A stretch of DNA of 17,801 nt from Spongospora subterranea (Eukaryota > Endomyxa > Phytomyxea > Plasmodiophorida > Plasmodiophoridae). The DNA is taken from contig OUQQ01000428.1 in assembly GCA_900404475.1 (NCBI GenBank), forward strand, positions 1-17,801, written 5' to 3'. Position numbers and translations under genes: made by a program. Below the pieces are notes generated by a model that did no database searches, was not told the origin of the DNA, and saw only the letters and a list, made by a program, of their open reading frames with translations. Shown here piece by piece: positions 8,822 to 17,801 of this stretch (its first letter is position 1; each line of letters begins with the position of its first letter).

Positions 8822-9853
8822 ATGGAAGCAAAAACTGCAGCCCTTGTTGTCACATTGCTGGCAGTTGTTGCGACAGTTGGCCAAGCGAGCCTGACGCCTG
8901 ATGAGATCAACACGATTATCACCATGCACAACAAAGCTAGGACTGCGATCATGGGGACGAAGATGATGCGATTCGTTTGGGACGAATCCCTTGCCGCCAG
9001 TGCCCAGAAGTACGCCGACGCCTGCCCAAGTGGGCACAGTGGCTTGCCTGGCCTAGGCGAGAACCTCAGCTGGGGCTGGCCCAGCATGACCGCAGCAGCC
9101 GCCGTTCAGGAATGGATCAACGAGAGTCCACACTACTCGTTCACCGCCGACGCGTGCACGGACGGGAAAGTTTGTGCTCATTACACGCAAGCGATCTGGG
9201 ATGATTCCTCAAAGCTGGGATGTGCTCGGAAGGCGTGCACGAACTTGTTCGGGAACCCGGCCGTTGATGCATGGGTCTGTCACTATACCACACCTGGGAA
9301 TGTAGTCGGGACCAAGCCGTACTCGAATAGCGCACCTGCCTGTTCGGCTTGCCCCAACTCAACCGTATGCATTGACAATCTGTGCTCCCTTCCCGGTTCG
9401 GCTGCTGCGCCTCAACCTCAGGCCCAGTCTGGCGCTCAACCCACGAACGCACCTCAATCGCCGCCGTCCACTCAATCATCGCCGTCCACTCAATCATCGC
9501 CGTCCACTCAATCAACGCCTTCCACTCAATCAAGGCCTTCCGCTCCAGTACCTGGGGCTCTACCTGCAGCTCAAGCAATGCCAGCGGTGATCAGCTCGGA
9601 TACATCTTCAGACAGCAGATCATACTCTACACAGCCGCCATCCTCGAAATTATTACGCAAAGATCTGGTGGAAACCAACATGGATCCGTCGCCATTTATC
9701 ATTCTGAAAAATCGAAACGGATCAATTTCAATCAATGGCTCCAACCAGACTAATAGCGATCGCATGAATCGCAGCGATGACCGTTTGTCCACCGATGTCA
9801 CGTCTCAAACTATTGTTGGATTTCCACATCGAACATTTTTCGGGACTGATTGA
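8822..9853 (+). CDS. Secreted CAP/SCP/PR-1-domain protein (paralogue 2)
   Basis: The start is the first ATG in frame (8822); the frame stays open a little upstream without another ATG. The 343-residue product has a signal peptide (about 1-22, ending VGQA) and a CAP domain. The tetrad candidates are H72, E80 (GENLSWG), E101 and H120, and the intact signature HYTQAIW has its Trp at 126. VCHYTTPGN is the second signature. A cysteine module CSACPNSTVCIDNLC (174-188) matches that of the first CAP protein. A Pro/Ser/Thr/Gln linker follows, with an 18-bp tandem repeat encoding PSTQSS. The C-terminal part carries FIILKNRNGSISINGS, comparable to the tail of paralogue 1. The two genes are head to head and probably arose by inverted duplication. 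Confidence 0.94.
   Translation: MEAKTAALVVTLLAVVATVGQASLTPDEINTIITMHNKARTAIMGTKMMRFVWDESLAASAQKYADACPSGHSGLPGLGENLSWGWPSMTAAAAVQEWINESPHYSFTADACTDGKVCAHYTQAIWDDSSKLGCARKACTNLFGNPAVDAWVCHYTTPGNVVGTKPYSNSAPACSACPNSTVCIDNLCSLPGSAAAPQPQAQSGAQPTNAPQSPPSTQSSPSTQSSPSTQSTPSTQSRPSAPVPGALPAAQAMPAVISSDTSSDSRSYSTQPPSSKLLRKDLVETNMDPSPFIILKNRNGSISINGSNQTNSDRMNRSDDRLSTDVTSQTIVGFPHRTFFGTD
9464..9535. repeat. 18-bp coding tandem repeat (PSTQSS) in CAP protein 2
   Basis: Four contiguous 18-bp units (9464, 9482, 9500, 9518) and a partial fifth encode PSTQSS-type hexapeptides. The first two units are identical and the later ones diverge slightly. The period keeps the reading frame, as does the unrelated 24-bp repeat in the paralogue's linker. 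Confidence 0.9.
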
Positions 9854-10149
9854 AAAGAATAAAAAATCCGCGTCTTTAACGAAACGTTCTGTTCTCCTGT
9901 TTCCCCAGTTTTTTTTCTAGGAGAGGCAACTTTACACATTTCCATGTCATATCCACGAGTATATTATCGAGACGTTCTTCGGCCTGAATGGACCGGTTCG
10001 AGACGTTTGATACAGGTACAGGTCTACCCATTTGTGATCAACAGCGTGGAGAGAATACCAGTCGTGTCCACCACAACTGACAATCAAATGGTGTACTTCC
10101 AATGAAATGGGGTGATTCTTGACGACCGACGTCCTATGCGATCCTGTCG
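9854..10149. other. Spacer between CAP gene 2 and the WD40 gene
   Basis: This 296-bp stretch presumably holds the WD40 gene promoter. I see no clear initiator. An open frame on the minus strand (9947-10177) lacks any ATG and is not called. Confidence 0.45.
9858..9863 (+). terminator. Polyadenylation-like AATAAA after CAP gene 2
   Basis: AATAAA begins five bases after the stop codon of the CAP 2 gene. It is a plausible but unusually close 3'-end signal, and oomycete polyadenylation signals are weakly conserved. Confidence 0.35.
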
Positions 10150-11511
10150 ATGACCGAAGTGGACCGTCAACCAGCAACTCTCAATCTCTCTTTAACAGAT
10201 AACCGTCCGATAATATCGCGTCCTCTGTTGATTTTTTTCCGGCAGAAGAATTACTGCGCAGACAGACGTTGTTCTCGTTACATCAACAATAGTTCCAATG
10301 CCGTAATGGAACTGCTGTGGTCGTCAGATCAGGCCAACTGCTGTTATAAGAATGTACATTGGTCACCGGATGGGACATGTGTTCTGGCAGGGCTGGACGA
10401 TGGCCGAGTTGAGCTCTACGAAGCCGCTGTTGATGCGGACAATCAGTTCGTATTGCGGAAAGTGTTTGACGTACGGGAGCCGGAGATTGTCTATGATTAT
10501 TGCTGGAATCCGACGATGTCGTCGGTAGACCCGTCCTCATGCTTCTTTGCCACTACAGGGCGTGACCAGCCTATTCACATATGGGATGCATTTACAGGGT
10601 CATTCAAATCGTCTTTATCGGGGAAAACAGATGGCGATGAGTTACATCCATGTTTATCCATCAAGATGAATCGCGATGGACAAACTCTCTACGGTGGTGT
10701 TAAAGACGGTGTATTCATCTTTGACATCGAAAGAGAAGATTGCAGATTCTGGAACATGCACGATAAGCACGGAGGGGATTTCTGGGGATTAGTTTCGACC
10801 ATCGCCTGCCAGCCCGGACCTGATCAAGGCGACTTGATTGCTGTTGGATCCTATAGCGGCATGGTTGCTGTATTTGACCAAAGATCGAAAACGCATCTGT
10901 TGACTATGTCATCACATGACCGTGGCGTTAGCGTCGTGAAGTTCAGCCCATGCGGTTCGTAAGCTGTATGAAATCGACGAGTGGCTTACTTATTCGCTTT
11001 GCTAGGTATGTTTTTATGGTCAGGAGGTCGGTGCGTGGGTGATATTTTGTGCTGGGATATACGATATGCTCAGCAACCGCTGCACCGACTATCTCGTGAA
11101 CAATATAATAATCAGCGAATCGATTTTGACCTGGATAGGTCGGGTCGCTTCGTTGTTGCTGGTGATCAAAATGGTCGAGTGGTCGCGTATGACGTTTTAG
11201 AGGCTCCAGTATTGCCTAGCGAAGACGCAACGCCTGAATACTGGAAAACTCAAGTTGGACCAGGTAAAGATCCTGTCATTTTTCGCCCAGGATTCCTGAT
11301 ATTTCTTCTAGGCGACTGCTGTAATGGTATTTCATTGCATCCAACGGCTCAGTTCGCCGTCACCAGTTCAGGAATGCGACATTTTGCCCTCGATGACGAA
11401 TCCTTACCCGAACCTCCTGTCGACTATTGCTTACGATTATGGAAAATTGAGCTTGACGTTGAACGGACAGCGCAATCCACATCCGCTTCTCTTAATAATG
11501 ATTTACAATAA
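10150..11511 (+). CDS. WD40 protein of the WRAP53/TCAB1 family
   Basis: Three exons, 10150-10954, 11006-11263 and 11312-11511, give about 420 residues. Family landmarks of WRAP53 (telomerase Cajal body protein 1) are present in order: VHWSPDGTCVLAG, IVYDYCWNPTMSS, PIHIWDAFTGSFKSS, then after the first intron DILCWDIR and QRIDFDLDRSGRFVVAGDQNG, and after the second DCCNGISLHP. In animals this protein escorts H/ACA RNAs, including telomerase RNA, by binding the CAB box. The ATG at 10150 is tentative: residues 1-52 have no family match, and the ATG at 10306 (MELLWSSDQ) is also possible, as is a missed upstream exon. The first intron's donor is ambiguous (see findings). It converges with the RecQ gene. 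Confidence 0.88.
10955..11005 (+). other. Intron 1 of the WRAP53-like gene (51 bp, donor uncertain)
   Basis: The acceptor GCTAG at 11001-11005 is clear. The donor that keeps the frame is GTTCGT at 10955, joining FSPCG to MFLWSGG with the length expected from animal WRAP53. A better-looking donor, GTAAGC at 10959, would shift the frame. Confidence 0.6.
11264..11311 (+). other. Intron 2 of the WRAP53-like gene (48 bp)
   Basis: It begins GTAAAG and ends CTTCTAG. Removal joins VGPG to DCCNGISLHP, matching the family. The length is divisible by three and there is no in-frame stop, so retention would insert 16 residues without truncation. Confidence 0.85.
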
Positions 11512-12027
11512 TTTTTTTTTTTCAAAAACATAATTGTTTAAGTACAGGCTTTCATGGCGTAGGATGTAATAGAGAGGCAAAACTTAGAGTTTGCGCCTAC
11601 ACTTGATATGTAGGTCGTTGAAATTTCAATCAAGTCATGGTGTAAGCAAACCGTTCCTCATGTTGTCGTAATCGTTCGACAATAAGGTTCTGAAGGAAAC
11701 GATTAACGTGCGATGACTGCAGTAAACGATACACGTGAGATGGGGTCCAGCAGTAAACGATACACGTGAGATGGGGTACAGCAGTAAACGATACACGTGA
11801 GATGGGGCCCAGCAGTAAACGATACACGTGAGATGGGGTCCAGCAGTAAACGATACACGTGAGATGGGGTCCAGCAGTAAACGACACACTTGACCAGCAG
11901 TAACCGATACACGTGAGATGGGGGGTTCAGCAGTAACGACACACGTGATTAGCAGGAAGCATTACGTGACACAGGGTTAAAAAGAAGACAAAGCCGATAG
12001 GAGACAGTGCACGATACTTTTAATGGT
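11512..12027. other. Convergent 3' gap between WRAP53-like and RecQ genes
   Basis: This 516-bp gap lies between two genes that converge. It opens with a T-rich run just after the WRAP53 stop and contains the 31-bp minisatellite listed separately. I see no gene here; the minus-strand open frames are a by-product of the repeat. Confidence 0.7.
11697..11955. repeat. 31-bp minisatellite with a CACGTG palindrome in each unit
   Basis: Units of 31 bp begin (at CAGTAAAC) at 11720, 11751, 11782, 11813 and 11844, nearly identical apart from the bases after GGGG (TCC, TAC, CCC). Degenerate units follow from 11875 (shortened), 11898 and 11931, and a degraded unit precedes from about 11697. Each intact unit contains the palindrome CACGTG. 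The period is not a multiple of three, and no stop codon falls in any minus-strand frame through the core. The array is more uniform in the centre than at the edges, as usual for tandem repeats evolving by slippage or unequal exchange. Confidence 0.95.
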
Positions 12028-14290
<2,263 letters not shown>

Positions 14291-14703
14291 TTTGGTAGAG
14301 GTCGCGATCGTTTTGGCGGACTTCGTAATTCATGTGGAGGAAACTGAAATTTGCATTTCTCCAGCAGACAACCCCTCTTTTTCACGGTTGGCAAACCGAT
14401 ACGTCGGTTCGACATCAGATTCTGGCCACCACAATTACTGCGTTGAGAATCTGTCATCATGCTCAGAAACTAATCGGGAAAGATATTTGTGTTGAACCGA
14501 TCATGAAGAAATCTGGGACGGAGGACAACAGAATCTTGTCAATAGCGATCTGAGTTTTCGGGAACCATACAGAGCGAAATTGGGACCGTTTGAATTTGTG
14601 GAAGTTTACTGAATGTGAAGGGCAACAGGTGCGAATTCTAACCGTAAACGGAAATTGTCAGAATAAGTGGTGGCAGATATCAATCCTCTAGGCGCAATAA
14701 GCC
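14291..14703. other. Divergent promoter region between RecQ and Mpv17-like genes
   Basis: This 413-bp gap must hold the promoters of both genes, which are transcribed away from each other. I see no full initiator match; a weak minus-strand resemblance lies near 14651-14668. Plus-strand ORFs here overlap the RecQ start antisense and show no protein features. Confidence 0.5.
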
Positions 14704-15419
14704 ATGTTGGACGCTTTACAGCAATGGCAAACTGATAATTTTCTCCTGGCGACAATGATCAGCTCCGGAATTCTATGGGCACTCGGCGATGTGATAGCTC
14801 AGATTATGATTCGGCCAAAGCAGCAATTCGAAACTCTACGGCTGATAAGGCATTCATGCTTCGCGATTGTAGTTTTTTCCCCATTAGCGTACTTGTGGTA
14901 ATAAGATGCTCAAATCGCATTCCACCCAGGTTCAATGATCGTTGTTGTTAGGTATCCTGCATTGGATGCTCTGATGCCAGAAATTACGGTCTGGACCGTG
15001 ATCGCCAAAGTCTTACTGGACCAATTGCTCTGGACACCACCGATATTATGCCTGATATTCTGTTGGACTACTTTATGGCAAGGTGGAGGTGTCAAACAAG
15101 TTTCGGAACTCATCAAAAGCGAATTGTGGACGACGCTAAAAATGAATTGGACAGTGTGGTCAATCGTTCAGGCAATCAATATGAGTATAATGCCTTCATC
15201 GTACAGGATCGTGTTCATTAATCTGGTAGGTTGACAACGGCGCCTCCCTGTTTTTGCGTTTTACTGATGAACGTCGGTCAGGTTAATCTTCCCTGGACGG
15301 CATTCCTGTCGATTCGCTCCAATGCGTTGAAAAGCAAAAACCCAGTTCCATTTACAGCGACCTTGCCAGTACAAGTAGCTCCATGCAGTACTGTTGTAGC
15401 GCCAGACAAACCGGGATAA
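14704..15419 (+). CDS. Mpv17/PMP22-family membrane protein
   Basis: Three exons (14704-14897, 14952-15225, 15282-15419) give 201 residues, the usual size of the family. An in-frame TAA at 14698-14700 supports the ATG. The family pattern is clear: an N-terminal hydrophobic segment with ALGDVIAQ, AYLWYPALDALMP across the first splice, KVLLDQLLWTPP, and the C-terminal signature NWTVWSIVQAINMSIMPSSY followed by VNLPWTAFLS across the second splice. Mpv17/PMP22 proteins are four-span proteins of the mitochondrial inner membrane or peroxisomal membrane with channel-like roles; which organelle is not clear here. The last 30 residues or so are a non-conserved hydrophilic tail. Confidence 0.92.
14898..14951 (+). 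other. Mpv17-like gene intron 1 (54 bp)
   Basis: It starts GTAATAAG and ends TTGTTAG. Splicing rebuilds a TGG codon and joins AYLW to YPALDALMP, as the family requires. Confidence 0.9.
15226..15281 (+). other. Mpv17-like gene intron 2 (56 bp)
   Basis: It starts GTAGGT, has a TACTGAT branch-point-like sequence, and ends GGTCAG. Splicing joins FINL to VNLPWTAFLSIRSN in phase 0 and restores the C-terminal signature. Confidence 0.9.
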
Positions 15420-16348
15420 TTTTTGTTTCTGTTTCACAAAACGGTGTCTGGTTCTCTTCAGTTCTTCAGTAAATTACAGATGACCTACTCATTGTGTTTT
15501 TGAACATCACTCCTGCAACAGGCATCAACCTCACACAACCGAACTTTTGAACCAAACCAGAGAGACCGGCCAGGTGAAAATCATTTGCTGCGCAGGGAGA
15601 AATCAACAGTTGGGGTCATTGACAGGGGTTGTCAGTGTGAACATCTCTCGAACTCACGGCGCTCCTCAAAGTTCGTTGGATACTCAGAACACATCCGTCC
15701 TGTTCTGAATTGCGACGTGAAATTGGCCACGTCCTTTCGAGCGTCCTATTGTCGGCTTTGGTGTCGTGGGAAAATACTTGCTGTCACGTGGCCGTGCCAA
15801 AAATCAGATAATCTGTCTCGGCCTTGCGTTGAAAGGGTGCGGTGAACGGTGCAGTTAACGCGCCGGGGACGAGGCTTCCAATACTCACATTGATTTCGAA
15901 TGAGACATCATTCGCTGAGGATCAAGGGAACAAAAAAAACTGTCGGCAAACACTTAGACAATCTTGAAATGTTGGAAACGTATCGATGTGGGAACGTAAA
16001 ATCCGACCCAAAACAATCATGAATTTAGGAGTTCGTGCTTGTTCTCCGCGAAATCCATACGGTATTCTTCTTCTGCTCCTCGGTGGGATTAGCATATCAT
16101 TGGGGAGTTAGAAATCGCAGACAAAGGCAGGATTTGGACCCTCTGCTAATGCCAGAGGTCGGTGCCCCAGCTATTACAAAATGTACAAGACGGCCAAGTA
16201 TGAGAATTCCCAGACGGTTTCATCGCGAATGGCATTGAAACCATTACATCTGATTTAGAAGTTTGATTGTCCATTTACAAACGCCTCGACAAGCGCTTTT
16301 TGAGCACCGCAAAACTGTAAGAACGGCGATCATCGCCGAGCTGGGCGT

Positions 16349-16705
16349 GTGTGGCGATGTTTCTTCCCTGCGCAGCAAATTGATGCAATTCTTATGGGCT
16401 CGTTGATAACGAGTACACATTACAGAACGTTGATGGGGCGACACCGACGCAGGTTGGTGTTGGAACAATTTTCACGACACCTTGCGTCAACCCAAACTGA
16501 GTTTCAAAATGGCCAAATCGTGTTGCACCGCAATATGCTAGTTCATGAACGTATTGCGTTGTCAAAGGAAACCAAAATGAACCAGTTGGCTCTATTGGAG
16601 AAACGCGAACTGGAAATAGAACACCACAAATTCCAACATTCGGCAGACCAAGGTCGCAAAAGCAACTATGATTGCATCATTGTTGCAGTCCGATCAGGGT
16701 TTTGA
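16349..16705 (+). pseudogene. Possible relic encoding a coiled-coil segment
   Basis: An open frame of 118 codons includes a charged helical stretch (ERIALSKETKMNQLALLEKR, then ELEIEHHKFQHS) with a coiled-coil look. Similar tails occur in Myb/SANT-like proteins linked to transposons, but I see no DNA-binding domain upstream. There is no start context or promoter to support expression. It could be a fragment of a mobile-element protein; this is weak. Confidence 0.25.
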
Positions 16706-17354
16706 GATTTTTGCGTTTTATGACCAGAAGTGTACTACTTTTTGTCGAATTGCTTCTCAACACTAGGTAATCCCGAAACCCAACATAACTCGCTGCATAA
16801 GGAGCTCGTATTGATCGCTAACCTTGGATAATGGATCACCTTCTGCAAACAGAAATCGTTTCGCCTGTGGAGTGACGCATTATGTCGCTCTTTTTCAAGG
16901 AGGATGCAATCAGTACCCCATTGATGAACGAGCTCCTTACGCAGCCAGTTTCGTAGGGTTTCGGGACTACCGGTGGAAGCAAGGTTTCCAACATGAGACG
17001 AGCCCATTTCAACATTGACTTCTCCATTTGGATGTATCGGGAAAGGAGCCAAGTCATCGCCTGTCACCGCTGGTACTTTTGACAAAACCTAAGCTCGCTC
17101 TGACACTCGGGGCAAATCGTCGGAAAAAAGCAGAAATACTGCAGAAATCCAAACCGTTGGCGTAAAGGTGAGTTTGACAACCCATTTACCAAAGTCGATT
17201 TCCGGCGAATTTTCAGCCACTGATCTCCGCGCAAGCCCATGTAAATATTATTATCCAACAGGGTGTTTCGGCGCTTGATATGTTTGTGTCTGACGGCGCC
17301 TACGTGATACCACAGAATTCAGCACCGTCAACTCAACCGTATTTAGTGAAATCA

Positions 17355-17388
17355 CACTATTTCTCAACCTTTTCCGCAGGAAATAGTG
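17355..17388. repeat. Short inverted repeat CACTATTTC / GAAATAGTG
   Basis: Two perfectly complementary 9-mers (17355-17363 and 17380-17388) flank a 16-base loop. A further CACACTATTT lies at about 17394. It could be a terminal-repeat remnant of a small transposon, or chance in AT-rich DNA. Confidence 0.3.
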
Positions 17389-17520
17389 CCGGTCACACTA
17401 TTTTTGACTGGCTGGGTTCTTGGATCCTATGGATCGAAATTCCAATTCTGTCGAAGATTAAAATTCGATAAGACAATTCATGATTCGTTGGTAGTTTTGA
17501 ATGCAGACTGATCTCAGTTG

Positions 17521-17801
17521 ATTCGTATTGTCGCAGGATGTCTGCAATGTCTTGGCGAGAACCAAACGGGTAAGCTGTCGGTAAGCCCGGCTAAGAAGGA
17601 GCACATTGAGGAAATGGTGGCGTACACTGTACCACCTGGGGGTCCTCAAGCGAGGCTTCCAGTCCGGCGATTTTGACGAAAATCTTCAACACAACGTTGA
17701 CGAAACACATTTTATCATCAACATGGACAACGGGCGCACGCTCGGATTCCGTGGAGATGAAGAAGTGAAATACATGCCGACGACCGGGGGAAAGGAATGA
17801 C
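17521..17801 (+). pseudogene. DDE transposase, 5' part, frameshifted and cut by the window edge
   Basis: The first frame (17521-17625) gives GENQTGKLSVSPAKKEHIEE and continues to VAY. The second (17633 to the edge) gives HLGVLKRGF, then NVDETHFIINMDNGRTLGFR. The DET motif after a hydrophobic strand fits the first catalytic aspartate of a DDE endonuclease, of a type I associate with oomycete genomes. The seven bases at 17626-17632 break the frame; without them YHLGVLKR would be continuous. The other catalytic acids lie beyond the window. The copy is probably inactive unless another start is used downstream of the break. Confidence 0.7.

Larger units (their letters stand above)
15420..17520. 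other. Gene-poor region with decayed reading frames
   Basis: I see no intact gene with recognisable family features in these 2.1 kb. Short ORFs at 15585-15845 and 16035-16238 look random or decayed. The frame from the ATG at about 16829 reads protein-like (MDHLLQTEIVSPVE, later HFNIDFSIWMYRERSQ) but is interrupted by three in-frame stops before 17100, as expected of a dead coding sequence. The region is probably eroded mobile-element DNA, perhaps including the 5' part of the transposase at the right edge. Confidence 0.5.

Noticed and set aside
9947..10177. Minus-strand open frame of 76 codons
   Set aside because: It lacks an ATG (it opens with TTG) and overlaps the start of the WD40 gene antisense.
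11630..11942. Three minus-strand ORFs of about 80 codons encoding repetitive peptides
   Set aside because: They are the same 31-bp repeat read in three frames; openness is a property of the repeat unit, with no homology or promoter signal.
11697..11955. CRISPR-like array of 31-bp repeats
   Set aside because: The units abut with no unique spacers, the setting is eukaryotic with spliced genes, and there are no cas genes. It is a minisatellite.
16735..17085. Minus-strand ORF of 116 codons
   Set aside because: I recognise no motif or family, and the opposite strand reads more like decayed protein. There is no basis to call a gene.

Overview
The window looks like nuclear DNA of a stramenopile, most likely an oomycete. 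It has eukaryotic genes with very short GT-AG introns (about 48 to 65 bp), a near-consensus oomycete initiator in front of histone H3, a tyrosine recombinase of the Crypton type common in oomycetes, and a DDE transposase of a type I associate with oomycete genomes. The species cannot be named from this sequence.

Layout, left to right. Positions 1-1754 hold a decayed Crypton-type recombinase on the minus strand, part of which is repeated in inverted orientation at the window edge. An intronless histone H3 follows at 2094-2504 with an initiator-like promoter. Next come two consecutive head-to-head paralogue pairs. The first is a pair of type II membrane proteins that look like glycosyltransferases (3260-4396 minus; 5129-6228 plus, one intron). 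The second is a pair of secreted CAP/PR-1-domain proteins (6320-7519 minus; 8822-9853 plus).

Three housekeeping-like genes follow: a WRAP53/TCAB1-type WD40 protein (10150-11511 plus, two introns), a RecQ helicase of the RECQL5 type (14290-12028 minus, three introns), and an Mpv17/PMP22 membrane protein (14704-15419 plus, two introns). WRAP53 and RECQL5 converge on a 31-bp minisatellite (about 11697-11955). From 15420 to the end the DNA is gene-poor, with decayed ORFs and the 5' part of a frameshifted DDE transposase that runs off the right edge.

The most notable item is the RecQ protein. After its helicase core, zinc-binding segment and a KIX-like stretch it ends in what reads as a TFIIS N-terminal domain (TND/LW domain). 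In animals RECQL5 contacts RNA polymerase II and competes with TFIIS, so a RECQL5-type helicase with its own TFIIS-like domain would be an unusual arrangement. Splice forms are inferred from frame and family conservation; no transcript data were available.
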